Shown here: piece by piece, positions 21,830-32,544 of the stretch
Position numbering within the stretch: position 1 is the stretch's first letter
How the letters are laid out: each line of letters starts with the position of its first letter
Assembly (NCBI GenBank): GCA_028564705.1
Contig: JAPXFQ010001955.1
Location: 310,001 to 374,000 of the forward strand
Reading direction: 5' to 3'
DNA: 64,000 nt
Origin: Apricaphanius iberus
Lineage: Eukaryota; Chordata; Actinopteri; Cyprinodontiformes; Aphaniidae
Notes under the pieces: model-generated
What the model was told of the DNA's origin: nothing
Databases searched by the model: none
The model's input: the letters and a program-made list of their open reading frames with translations, nothing else
Program-made: the position numbers and the translations under genes

Positions 21830-22780
21830 GATGGCAGAAAACTTTCTCTAGCTCAACCAGGAAAAAACTGAATTATTGGTCCTAAGTTTCAGAGAGAGTA
21901 GCTTTGACCAAAACTACAATCGCTGTCTTTTAATCAGTCTTTAAAAGTGAAAAACCTCAGACCTAACTTTTATCACACACATTAAAAACATAACTAAAAT
22001 AGGTTTTTATCACCTAAAGAATATTGCCGGAGTCCGCCCCATTCCCTCTTGGGCCAATATGGAAACACTAATGCATGCTTTTATTACCAGTAGAATCGAT
22101 TACTGTATTGCCCTGCTTTCAAGTCTTCCCAGAAAGACTATCTCAGATTTACAGCTTATACAAAACTCAGCAGCACATTTCTTTACTAATACCAGGAGAC
22201 GGGAGCACATTACACCGGTCTTAAAACCATATGTTTCAGGATCAATTTTAAGGTACTTTTAATGGTTTTTATGTGTCTGGGCCTTCTTGTCTTTTGGAAC
22301 TGCTTTTACCATATTAACATTCAGGGTCTCTGCGTTCCTCTGGCAGCCATCTCCTTATCATTCCTAAAGTTAGGACAAACACTCACGGCGAGGCGTCTTT
22401 CCAGCATTATCACCCTCACCTCTGGAACAGGTTGCCGGAGGAACTCGGGGCCACAGTGGCTCAGTAGGTTAAATAGTTGTCTTGCAATCGGAGGGTCGTA
22501 GGTTTGATTCCAGCTTCCTCCAGTCACATGTCGTTGTGCCCCTGGGCAAGGCACTTAACCCCAAATTGCCTACCGATAATTGTATTGGTGTATGAATGTG
22601 TGTGCGTTTGTGAGTGCGAATGGGTGAATGTGGCTCCAGTGTAAAGCGCTTTGAGTGGTCAACATGACTAGAAAAGCGCTATATAAATTCAGTCCATTTA
22701 CCACAAAGAACGTTCCTGTTTTTAGGAGCAGGCTCAAGACTCACCTTTTTAGCCGAGCTTTTAACTGATTATTATTATCT
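21830..22780 (+). pseudogene. L2-clade LINE reverse-transcriptase C-terminal remnant, split by a SINE
   Basis: The frames carry the region after the RT domain of L2 elements: LMHAFITSRIDYCIALLSSL, RKTISDLQLIQNSAAHF, then LWNRLPEELG, and after the SINE FRSRLKTHLFSRAFN. The lineage is clear but several frameshifts and stops break it. The SINE at 22,447-22,703 interrupts the coding sequence just after the LPEELG motif, so it arrived after the LINE. Confidence 0.7.
22447..22703 (+). repeat. tRNA-derived SINE
   Basis: An A-box-like TGGCTCAGTAGG and a B-box-like GGTTTGATTCC about 45 bases later mark a tRNA-derived head. The body contains TGCCCCTGGGCAAGGCAC, and the tail AAAGCGCTATATAAATTCAG ends in TCCATTTACC. 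This is the best-preserved copy of the family here. Confidence 0.8.
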
Positions 22781-25420
22781 GTTTAGTTGCTCTTTATGTT
22801 TTCTTTGATTACATTTTATCAATGTTTAACAGTAAATAATTCTAATGTTATCAGAATTCAAATGTTTATCAGTATTTTACTATTTAATGTAATTTACTGT
22901 TTATTTTAACATTTTAACTTAGTATTTTAATCCTCCGTCCAGTGCTTCCTCTTTGGGAGCCCTCCGCCCTGGGAGCAGTGATCAGCTGTGGCTGCCTGGG
23001 TGCTCTCCATGCTTGGGGCAAGGTGGGGGTCTAAACTAGAGGGTGACACGGGAATCAATTGTCGCTCCCGTCCCATCCCGATCCCAAAAAAATACTCCCG
23101 TCACGTCCCGATCACGTGACAGCCCCCCACCCCAAAAAAAAAAATCTTGACCTGAAAAAATCCAGAGAGAAAGACTGCCGTCACCGACCTGAATCCCGTA
23201 GATTAGTAATTTACCTCCTATGGCCCTCGCTACCCCCGCCCCCTTTAAACCATAGCCTAGCACAGTATCAAAGATCCGCCATCTTTAACCATATCCAGCA
23301 TTCCACCATATCTGTTGTTACGCCACCTTACCACGTCGTGAATGGGCTCGATTTGTCTGACTACCAAACTATTAAGATACACGCATTTTCAATCGGATAT
23401 CATATGCTTACCAGTTTATCCAGGAGGTGTAGTAACAACGTAGCAGTTTCAGTTTTGGTGCGTGCAGTGTAGTCGACCTGATGGAACTGAGAGTGATTTC
23501 CCAATTATGTGTGGAATGTATGCTCAGCCCCAGCTAAGTAATCATGGCAAGCTCATTTGGCATTTGTAAACTGTGTCAGCAGAAATGGCAAACTGGAGTG
23601 ATGAAGAGGACCTGGAGGTCCGCCACCTTTTGTAGCGCCTCGCAAAAAATGAGCAGGGATAAAAACAAGTTAGGTCCAAGTTACTTTGTCTTTTTACCAC
23701 AGAATCTTCCAAATCACGGTTTGTATGCAACACTGCAAGAAGTCTGTCTGTCTAATATAATTATAATAAATATATAAAAATAGAATCAGAGCTGCAATGT
23801 AATCAAAGCTTATTTATACGACTTGACCACACCCAGTCGTAGCTGTAACGGCAGGAAAAAGGATTGCATATACATGCATAGAAGAGCTTTGAGATATTCA
23901 TATTTTTTATCACTTTTCTTTCATTTTACAATTATGCACTACTTTGTGTTGGTACACAACATAACATCCCACTGAAATGCACACACGTTTTGGACTCTAA
24001 TGTAATACAGTTGAAGGAATATCAATGCTCCTGCAGTGTGCTTTATCAAAGTTAAAATCATTTTGGCAATTACTGAGAGCAACTCAAAAATAAAGATGTA
24101 TCAGCACATGTTTTGGCTCCTCCTTTCAGCTATCAAAGGTTCAGACAGATTCTCTTTTTCTCTGAGTTTCTCTGGTTTGTAACTGGACACCTTTGTTATA
24201 ACTTCGCTGTTGTCTGTAATGGGGCTTGAATGGATGATTGTGTTTTTTACCTATAGTTGAGTTTGTATGAATTGTGTAGTTACAGACACATTCATGTGTT
24301 GTTGTTGGAGTTTTTGGTTTTAAAGGTTACATCTGTGTCCTCTTTTATGAGATGCTGAAAATGCAAAGCCTTTTAAGTGGGATCTTCTGACAACAATCTA
24401 GTGTTTGAAAAGTACACACACTCCCTTGCAGCATTGTTTCCATTTGCATTGCTGATGATGAGAAATGCACCACAAACATCGCAGCTCATTCTGCTGCTTG
24501 CTTGAGCACTTAACTTGGACAGGGAGAGACCCATTAGAGGCATTTAGAGCTATCATTTCCTAATGGGCAAAAGGAGCAATATGGAGATGGACCTGTGGAG
24601 GAGTTGTTTGAAAGGCAGCTTTAGAACGAGGCCATAACTGCAGATGGATATGGTGTGGTGGTACGCCTGTGGTTGAGGCTCAGACCCAGATTGAAACCAA
24701 CTTGTGGGCTGATTTTAAACCAGCTACTTGGAAGCCACCTACTGCATGCTGTTGCCACTCTACACACTTTTTCTTTTGTTACTCCACAATTGAGGCACCA
24801 ATAAACAATTATTTTGTGGCATATAACGATGGATATCTGACTTTTTGTTACTGGATGACACAGATTGGACTGTCTCTGTAATTGTCTTTCAGGACTTATA
24901 AAGAAGCTGTGTTTTCAGTGTCCTCACCCTGTCATGCTTTTTATAATTACCTTGGCAACAGCCCCTATGTAGGCATGTGTTTCCTGAAACAGAAGACTAC
25001 CATGTTTTACGTTTGCATTACCCTTCTAATAACTTTGAGTGGTTTTACTGTTGGTGCGTTTTCTGTTCAAGGGGGAACATTTTCATATGATGGCAAAGGA
25101 GGCTGAACTTTTTGTTCTATTTACTTAGTGGGCATTCCTCTGAGCATTGGACCTGATCCAGATGAAATCCGCTTCCCTGCTGGGCTTGGCACAGTGTTTC
25201 CCTTACAGAAACACAGCGACTGAGTTTGTGCCTGTTCAGCTTCTTCTTAACAAATGTGTGTGTTTCAAAACATCTCAGACTGCTGGTTTGTTCTCTTGTT
25301 TTTGTTTTGTTTTTTTTAAATCCATATTAAACTTTTCATCATGTCATTTGTATCTGGATTTCTTCATTGTAGTTCTGTGTCCAGTTGTTAGTTATTTTTT
25401 GCAGAAGAGTTTATGCTGGG
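22781..25420. other. LINE 3' sequence then mostly unannotated DNA
   Basis: To about 23,030 the sequence looks like the untranslated end of the LINE. At about 23,036 a GGGTGACACGGGAATC block followed by CCCGTCCC repeats suggests another transposon end. From 23,260 on no gene or repeat was recognised; frames such as 23,059-23,472 and 25,147-25,482 show no motif. A 5' untranslated exon of pik3cb could lie here, but nothing in the sequence identifies it. Confidence 0.4.
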
Positions 25421-25429
25421 TAAGATGCC

Positions 25430-25600
25430 TGAAGAGCATCTGTAATCCACAGTCTTCAAGTGTTACCAAAAGTATGATTTAAATCTGTACTTTGACTGGG
25501 CCGCTTTGACATGTTTAAACACTTTGATCTTAACCTTTCTGTTGTAGCTTTGGGTGTATATGTAGGGTCATTGTCCTACTGGAAGTTGAACTTGGGGGCA
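25430..25600 (-). pseudogene. Tc1 transposase catalytic-domain fragment
   Basis: The minus strand reads KFNFQ, then a stop where the conserved glutamine precedes DNDP, then ATTERLRSKCLNMSKRPSQS, matching the stretch around the second catalytic aspartate and the PSQSPDLN block of fish Tc1 transposases (TDLN here). It is a short, mutated piece without ends. Confidence 0.6.
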
Positions 25601-26055
25601 CTTTACTCGACAACTTTGCAGTTTTTGTTTAAATTTGTGGGCGCAAACACTGCATTTACACAACAGCGTATGAGATCTGATCTCGTTGGAAAGGACGTAG
25701 TACATATGCCCAGCCTTTTAGTTCGCAGTGTGCCCCCTAATTATCCGGAAAAGCATAAAAGAGTTGAAGGTTGGCGGAGAGCGCAAGACCAATATTTCGT
25801 AGGCGACTGTCGGTGATGTTATTGTTTTAGAAAGTCCCCTGCATTCCCTTTACATGACAACAAATCACCCAGCGTTGTAAGAATTATCCACTCTGGAGCC
25901 CGTTTTTTTAGAGATTTTGTAGAGATTATCAATTTTAAAAATAAAAAATAAAAACACCAGGTCTAAAAAGTGTAGGTGTTTATATTTTATTTCCATCTGC
26001 TCAAAGAAAAGAAAAAATGCTTAAACCTAAATGTATTTTTTTCTTCTTTGTCCAG

Positions 26056-26092
26056 GTCCTTATGGTGGAGGTGATCTTAGGTACGCCTTGCC
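26056..26092 (+). other. pik3cb: pik3cb 5' untranslated part of first coding exon
   Basis: A pyrimidine-rich tract ending TTCTTCTTTGTCCAG at 26,055 is a good 3' splice site, so the transcript has at least one non-coding exon upstream. The short leader contains an ATG at 26,062 in another frame whose ORF runs through the true start to 26,268 in genomic sequence. Confidence 0.65.
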
Positions 26093-26251
26093 ATGCCTCC
26101 TGCCATGACAGACCTCCTGGACATATGGGCGGCCCACTCACCCCTGGCCGGACACGCTCCGGATCAGATCACCGTGGACTTTCTGCTACCCACTGGCATC
26201 TACATCCAGATGGATGTTCCCCGGGAGGCGACGATTCAACACATCAAACTA
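26093..26251 (+). CDS. pik3cb: pik3cb first coding exon: PI3K catalytic subunit beta, residues 1-53
   Basis: pik3cb encodes p110-beta, the class IA PI3-kinase catalytic subunit. It binds p85 regulators and phosphorylates PI(4,5)P2 to PIP3 at the plasma membrane. This exon begins MPPAMTDLLDIWA, where mammalian p110-beta has MPPAM and DILDIW; p110-alpha and p110-delta start differently. It continues VDFLLPTGIYIQ and VPREATI, the opening of the p85-binding (adaptor) domain. The donor after IKL is CTA|GTGAGT in phase 0. The start has G at -3, and an in-frame second ATG lies at codon 5. The exons at 34,682 and 36,115 continue the frame. Three exons give 618 bases, exactly 206 codons; the RBD, C2, helical and kinase domains must lie beyond the window. 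Confidence 0.92.
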
Positions 26252-27429
26252 GTGAGTGGTACTGGTGACTACACTAGTTTTGGCCAGAATGGCCAGGGAT
26301 TTCTGAGAATCTGTAGCTCTTAAAGTTGAAAGTATCAGCTCACCTCAGTAACGTATTTTTTTTTCCTCCCATTTAAATCACCTCTACATCATAAGGCAAA
26401 ACATAGGTGTCAGCCCACAGAAAGTTAAAACCAGAGAGATTTTCTGTTAGTCAGACATGATCCAATACTTGTTTTCACTGTTATACTTGCTGTGGTCAAC
26501 TCTGTTTTTTGTTTCTCCTGTCAGCATTTTTACCATGAGAGAGACTTACAGAGACTGATGCCTCACCTGCCCTGTTTTCCCTGTTTTTATTAGACATTTG
26601 TCACTCTCACTTAGTTTTTTCCCCTTCCCTAATCTGTCGTTATCAAGCTACATTCATAAAATAAATGCCTGATGAAAACGTAGCATCATAGATCATCTTA
26701 CATCTTTTAAGGATAAATTGCTGAGGCATCAAAAAAAAATTCTTATGAGTATAAAGGGCGTACAGAAAGCAGACGGGGTTGCTCTGACTTAGCTAAATGC
26801 TGAAAGGATCGTTGATAAAGTGATCAAAGCATTTCTGCCTACAGTGGTCAAACTTCTAAGAAAAACAGGATTATGCTTGAGTGAGGGTTCATTCATATGT
26901 AATCATTTCTGATAAAGAGACGGTAATGTTTCATGGAAGGCACTCCTTTATGTTAAATCTGAACCAAAAGTTTTCATCAGAAAGGGAGTGTGAGAGAAGT
27001 AAAAAAAATATATAGCGACAAATTGCATAAATATATGGAGAGATGGTGACTAGTGAGTGAAACAGGCCGCAGAAGGAGAAAATTGGGGGCTTTAGACAAA
27101 ATGGGAAAAAAGACCCTCCTATTTGAGACGGAGGAAGAGACAAAACTGGCGGAGATGGGAGCGGCGGCGTTTATAAAAACTAAAAGTGGACAACAGAACT
27201 GGAGCATATATTGAGCAAAGAGTCAATATTAATTTGGACCATTTTTCTTCTGAAAGACAAAGGTTTTTTTAAGCTAAAAAAAAGATGATTTTCTGACCCT
27301 GACATGTTTCGACTGCCAAGCCTGCAGTCATCCTCAGAAGTGTCCATAATTTTTTTTCAGCCTTAAAAAAAAACAAAACAACTTCTGTCTTTAAGCCTGT
27401 GAATATTCTTATTCAACCAGGTCATGGGT
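26252..27429 (+). other. pik3cb intron 1, 5' part; no repeat recognised
   Basis: This is intronic sequence after the GTGAGT donor. Short frames on the minus strand (26,931-27,207) have no motif. No mobile-element ends or RNA genes were identified. Confidence 0.5.
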
Positions 27430-27603
27430 ATCTCAAGGAAATTTCAATCGAACGCAACTGGACTTGGTCATTTGTCTTGGAAGACGTTTCACCTCTTATC
27501 CAAGAGGCTTCATCAGTTCATGCTCGCCACTGACCAGGCTGGGACTGGTAAACTGGTCCAAATGACCAAGTCCAGTTGCGTTCGATTGAAATTTCCTTGA
27601 GAT
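27430..27603. mobile_element. foldback MITE with perfect 45-bp inverted ends
   Basis: Bases 27,430-27,474 and 27,559-27,603 are exact inverted complements (the left starts ATCTCAAGGAAATTTCAATC). They enclose 84 bases that include GAAGACGTTTCACCTCTTAT and AGAGGCTTCATCAGTTC, a core that recurs widely in fish genomes. The element is non-coding and could fold into a long stem. Confidence 0.85.
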
Positions 27604-30043
27604 TCTGTCTTTAAGAAGACAATCGTCCAAATGCAGGACGAGGAGACAAAATGTACCTTTTTGAAATAGTCAATACTTTTTTCCTGTTCCTTTTTTTTCT
27701 CCTATCACTGATGGCAATAAAACCATTTCTGGCATTTATTAAATGTGAGACAAAATATACGTTATACGTTTTGAACAAACATGCACACTCAAATCAGAAG
27801 TAAAATCAGACAAAATATGTAATCACAAAGCCCAACATGACCAGTTCATCTTCCATCCAACTGAAGGATTTTTTTTTTAAACCATTTTAGGATACACATA
27901 AAACAGTGACGCAGCTTTCACCATAATGATTGTTCTAAAAACCAAATACCATTCCAACCTTACCAATGAGCTCCTCCATACATGCATAAGAGAAGCTCTG
28001 ATCCATCCAACCCTGGGTCTAATGTTGTGGAAGGTGAAGTAACTCACTTTTCTCACAGAGTACAAAACAAAGAAGTACAGCCTTAAAATGTTTTAGCTTT
28101 TAGATGTTGAGATTTAAATTCTTTGAAATAGTTTAGATGCACATGTGAAAAAACAATCAAGCCTTTCCTCCTTTGGTGGTTTTCTGAAGTTAATAATTTG
28201 TGAGCATGGACAGTTGCCATGTGTTGTTTATCTTATTGAAGAGAATATTACATTTAAAAATCATATATTTGGCACCTTGTTACATGACAAATTTGAAAAA
28301 AGTATTCTAACTAGCCAGAATTTAATTGATTGAATCAATGAGTAAAAGTAATAAGCTACTTAAATATATATAAAGCTGAATTTTAATAAATTACGATCTT
28401 CTGAACCTTGGCCTCAAGAAAATTGCTCTGACTGGACCTCTTTATTTATTTGCCAACCCTTCTTTACAGCATGTATATAATTGGACTTTGAATACAGGTC
28501 AGTTACAAGAAAGGATAATTGAAAAAAGCGAGTTCAAAAATTCCTAATTTCTTTTTTGAGAATATAAAGGAAGAAGAAAAAATCTATTCAATATCAAAAA
28601 CTAGAATTTGCCGTGAAAATTTTGATTTCTTAAAATCTATATTGAATTTCCCAAACCACCTCTAATATTACTGAAATAGTTGTCTTATTTGTTAAAACAT
28701 TTTCAACTATGGAAAGTAAACCTTTAAATCAAAAATAACATTCTAATATATTCAAATAGTATCAGGGAATGTTAAATGTTGACAAAGGGATTTGTTTCAT
28801 TTCGTGGTATATTGATTTTGATATACAAAATTATATAATGATAAAAAAAAATGTTTTTCCCATATCAACATGCCCTAGTCCAAACTCTAGAATCAATAGT
28901 TGGCTTAATGTCACGTTTGAAACAAATCTGCTTTTATGTTGGGATTAACAACCTCCTTGAATAAACAACGCCCAATGTTCTCTTGTGCACAGGTACAGAG
29001 CTCATTTGAATCAGTTTAGACAAATCCAGAAATTTGCTAGCTTGCTTCGGCCAAAGGCAATTTTTTTTTTTTTGGAGATTATTGCACATGGTTAGGTGTT
29101 ATTACACCTACCTAACCATGTGCCAAGCTTCAACTATATTACTTTTGCTTTGAGGATAAGTTGAAGGTAGCAATCTTTTTTTATTTTGTGCACTTTTTCG
29201 TACATCAGTACCACCAGCAAGAAAAATAGACCCATAGCCTGATACTTCCAACACTGTGCTTATCTCCTCCTAACTTTCTTCTCATAATTTTGGGAAACAA
29301 GTTAGTGTTTGTCTGGTCTGATCATAAACAGTTTCTACAGAAGGTTTTTGGCTTGTGTTATGGATGCGATTTAATAAAGGATGAGAGAATTCCTTCAGCA
29401 GTTGAGGAGTTTTTAATATCAGCTTGTTGATCAACAAGGAGGAATAGTATGCACACAGTACGACTGCATGGACTGACCTGCTTTCCCAAACCTAACACAG
29501 ACTTATATAAGATTCAATAATCGCAGGACTATCAGCCCCCCATCAGATACAGCTCCAAAGCCCAGAAGGATGACTCAGTTGCCCCGATAGGAAACTGAGT
29601 CATCTTGTTTATGTCAGCAGTATCCATATCCATAGATATCTGGCCGTCGGCAAGCGAACCTGATTACCAGGGCTGAATATTGCACACACATATCTCTGAA
29701 GCCCAACACATTGACCTGATAACATCATCAAGCATACAGTGTCATCTTATCATATTTCATGAACAGAATAACAGAAAACAGAACAGTGATTATCCTCGTC
29801 ACTAAATTTCAACCGCACTTGTTTATCATGGCAGATGCAAATATAAATCAAATGTGAAGGTTTCTATTTTAAAGCATTCCTTTCTTTCTTGGTCAGCTTC
29901 CTTGCAGTCAGTGTTAATGTGACACTGGTGTTCCAGCAGATTTCAGATTAGGATAGGCTTAGGTTTTGGTGGCCCATGGATCGTTCTTAAACATCCTAAC
30001 CAATCCCATTTCCTCTGAAAGAGACTATTCAAGTCAGTTGAAA
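27604..30043. other. pik3cb intron 1, mostly unannotated; possible Tc1 trace
   Basis: A quasi-palindrome at 29,084-29,123 has GCACATGGTTAGG and its complement around a short loop. From about 29,150 to 29,360 the minus strand gives phrases (MRRKLGGDKHSVGSIRLWV) that could be a decayed Tc1-like transposase, but this is weak. No other feature was recognised. Confidence 0.35.
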
Positions 30044-30283
30044 TCCCGACTTAGGGCTGGACGATATAGAAAAAGAGCATATCGATAAAGAAAAGAGGAT
30101 TTTGTTTTGTTTTTGTACATCGTTGCAGTGTATTTTTTTGCGACTTTCACATACCTTAAAAGGCAAGCTGGATGCTTTATTTCTAGTTGGCTGTTGACAT
30201 TGTTGATGTGTTGCGGTGTAGTTTCTTCAGCCAGCAAAAGTTTACACAAAAATTTTAGAATTTTCCCACCTGGATCATCACTA

Positions 30284-30515
30284 AATGGTAAATGGCCTGC
30301 ATTTGTATAGCGCTTTACTCAGTCCCTACAGACCCCAAAGCGCTTTACACTACATTCAGTCATCCACCCATTTACACAAACATTCACACACTACCTTGGC
30401 AAGCTACGTTGTAGCTACAGCTGCCCTGGGAGCGTCAGACCCAGGGCTTGAACCGGCAACCTTCCGATTACAAGGCAAACACCCAACTCCTGAGCCACAG
30501 TCGCAGGTCTATTTA
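30284..30515 (-). repeat. tRNA-derived SINE
   Basis: On the minus strand the head reads GCGACTGTGGCTCAGGAG (A-box-like) and GGTTCAAGCCC (B-box-like). The 3' end contains AAAGCGCTATACAAATGCAG. It is related to, but distinct from, the SINE at 22,447. Confidence 0.7.
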
Positions 30516-30599
30516 GCTGGGGGTCTGAATCCATACCTGGCAACTCACATTAATGTTGGTGCTTGTAGGTCGGGAGTGTTTCAGCCATAGGATATCTAG

Positions 30600-31402
30600 G
30601 CAAGGCAAGGCAAGTTTATTTGTAGAGCACAATTCCTACACAAGGCAATTCAAAGTGCTTCACAGTTGCATAAATTAAGAAAACAGATAAACAGAAAAAA
30701 AATAAACTTAAAAAATAACTAATTACAATAAAAAGCAAGAGTACAGATAAAATACTTTCAATTGTGATATGCTTGGGCAAAAAGATCAGTTTTCAGTCTG
30801 GATTTAAAAATTGTTAGAGTTAAGGCTTCTCTCACATCCTCATGAAGACTGTTCCGGATTTTAGCTGCCTGAAACTGAAATGCAGCCTCACCATATTTAT
30901 TGTTAACTCTGGGAACCATCAGGAGACCCCACCTTGAAGTTCTGAGGGCCCGAGATGGTTCATATGTCTCTAACATGTCAGAGACGTACTTTGGTGCCAA
31001 ACCATGAAAAGACTTGTACACAAGCAGAGCTGTTTTAAATTCTATTCTCTGAGCGACAGGAAGCCAGTGCAGAGACCGGAGCACTGACTAATATGGTCGT
31101 ATTTCCTGGTTCTTGTCAGGCCTCGAGCAGCAGCCTTCTGGATGTACTGCAGCTGACTAACAGCTCGTTTAGAGAGGCCAATGAGCAGGCCGTTACAGTA
31201 GTCTACCCTACTGGAGACAAATGCATGGTTAAATCTCTAAGTCTGGTTTCGACACTATTCCTCTGATCTTAATGTTTTTCAGATGTTAAAAAGCTGTTGA
31301 TGTTATTGCTTTGCTGAGGCTGTTTAAGTTCAGGTCCGAGTCCATGATTATGATCTTAGTTTTGTCTCCGTTTAACTTGAGAAAGTTGTTTTGCATCCAC
31401 AC
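30600..31402 (-). pseudogene. L2-clade LINE 3' end with ORF2 C-terminus
   Basis: The minus strand encodes the post-RT part of an L2 ORF2: NNFLKLNGDKT, then CNGLLIGLSKRAVSQLQ, a frame change, LRSLHWLPVAQRIEFKTALL, VYKSFHGLAPKYVSDMLETY and FKSRLKTDLF. The longest open piece is 30,758-31,084. The 3' untranslated end (a GCAAGGCAAGGCAAG tail as read on +) is at 30,600; a copy of this tail is at 44,775. The 5' side is truncated at 31,402, so the copy is dead on arrival or later degraded. Confidence 0.75.
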
Positions 31403-31910
31403 TAGTGCTGGGCAAAACGATTATTTTTGTAATCAATTAATCTAGTGATTATTTTTTTCGATGCATCGGTTCATCTAATGATTGATTATTCAATTCGATT
31501 TGATTATCGATTATTTACCCATTATTTATTTTGTATAGAAATTTGACATTTATTTATTTATGCATTTCAATGTTATAAACAAATTTCTTCATTTGAACAC
31601 ATTTTAATTGTAAAATAAAATCCCAAATAAATTTGTAGTATTAGCACAATCTCCTTTTAGAGGTTACATTTAACAAGAAGTTAAATGTCGTGCAACCAAA
31701 TAATATGAATACAGGAAAGAAAATGCCCAAAAAATATAAAACAACATTTAACATTCACTTAATGCAAAAAAGTGCTTTTCATGCACAAAAAACATTTACT
31801 TTGCTGCATTTTCTCTTGTTTCTGACATAAGATTTGCACACACAAAAAAGAGATAAACAGAGAGAGAGGCGCTGTTCATTCCAATAAAATGCTGCTCGTG
31901 ACAGTGATTC
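31403..31910 (+). mobile_element. fragment of the hAT family seen at 42,042
   Basis: The start TAGTGCTGGGCAAAACGATT and the next 500 bases follow the order of the element at 42,042-46,782, including the ACCTTTAACAAGAAGTTAAA-like and CTTGTTTCTGACATAAGATT blocks. The match stops at about 31,905 (after CATTCCAATAAAATGCTGC), where the host element's own sequence resumes. Confidence 0.5.
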
Positions 31911-32544
31911 GCAGCGAGCCGGGAGAGGGGAGTCCTGCTTAAGACTACTGAACGTAGTATATTTGGTTTATGATTGCTATGTTTAGTGTTTTAGTGCGTG
32001 GAGGATCGGTTCAAAACAGGGCTCGACATATACCTGCGCCACTGAAACATTTATCCAGAACAACTTCCTCTGTAGCTCCATTGCTTTGACAACTGACGGA
32101 TGTGAAGTTACGCCGATGGTTCACTTAGGGACTATCAAAAAAATTCTGTTGCAGTTCAAATTTGATCCTTTTTGTGGTGTGAAAGGAGAAAGGGGTGGCT
32201 GACAGAGCTGCCTGGGTCTGCGTTAATGATTTGTTTGGAGCAGGCAGTGACTGTTGTATTAAACTAACTAATAGGCTATAATGAAAACAGTGAGGGGGAA
32301 TTTTTGTTAAGTTTTTTATCTATCCCTTTTTTTCTCACACCACACGTCTATCGATCAATATATATTTCTATAGAATTATTGTCCAGCCCTATCCAGACTC
32401 TGTATCATGCTCCAACCAGAAAACGGTCCCAGACTCGCATCTAATCTGATTTTGTGCCTGACCTGTCAGCTTAACACTAAGTTTTCTTAAAATGATCTCA
32501 ACCTTTGCACAACATTTTTGTAAAACATTTCCCACATAAAAGAG

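Larger units (their letters stand above)
30044..32399. mobile_element. hAT-like element with 8-bp target duplication, carrying nested repeats
   Basis: The element runs 30,052-32,391 with inverted ends TAGGGCTGGACGATATAG and ..TTGTCCAGCCCTA. The flanks TCCCGACT (30,044-30,051) and TCCAGACT (32,392-32,399) agree at 7 of 8 bases, as expected for hAT insertion. Inside are a SINE (about 30,284-30,515), an L2 fragment (30,600-31,402) and the start of another hAT family (from 31,403). The right-hand 1.5 kb plus flank is duplicated in inverted orientation at the window's end. Confidence 0.65.

Noticed and set aside
25147..25816. Coding exons of an upstream gene
   Set aside because: Frames of 111 and 101 codons overlap an antisense Tc1 fragment and have no splice or motif support.
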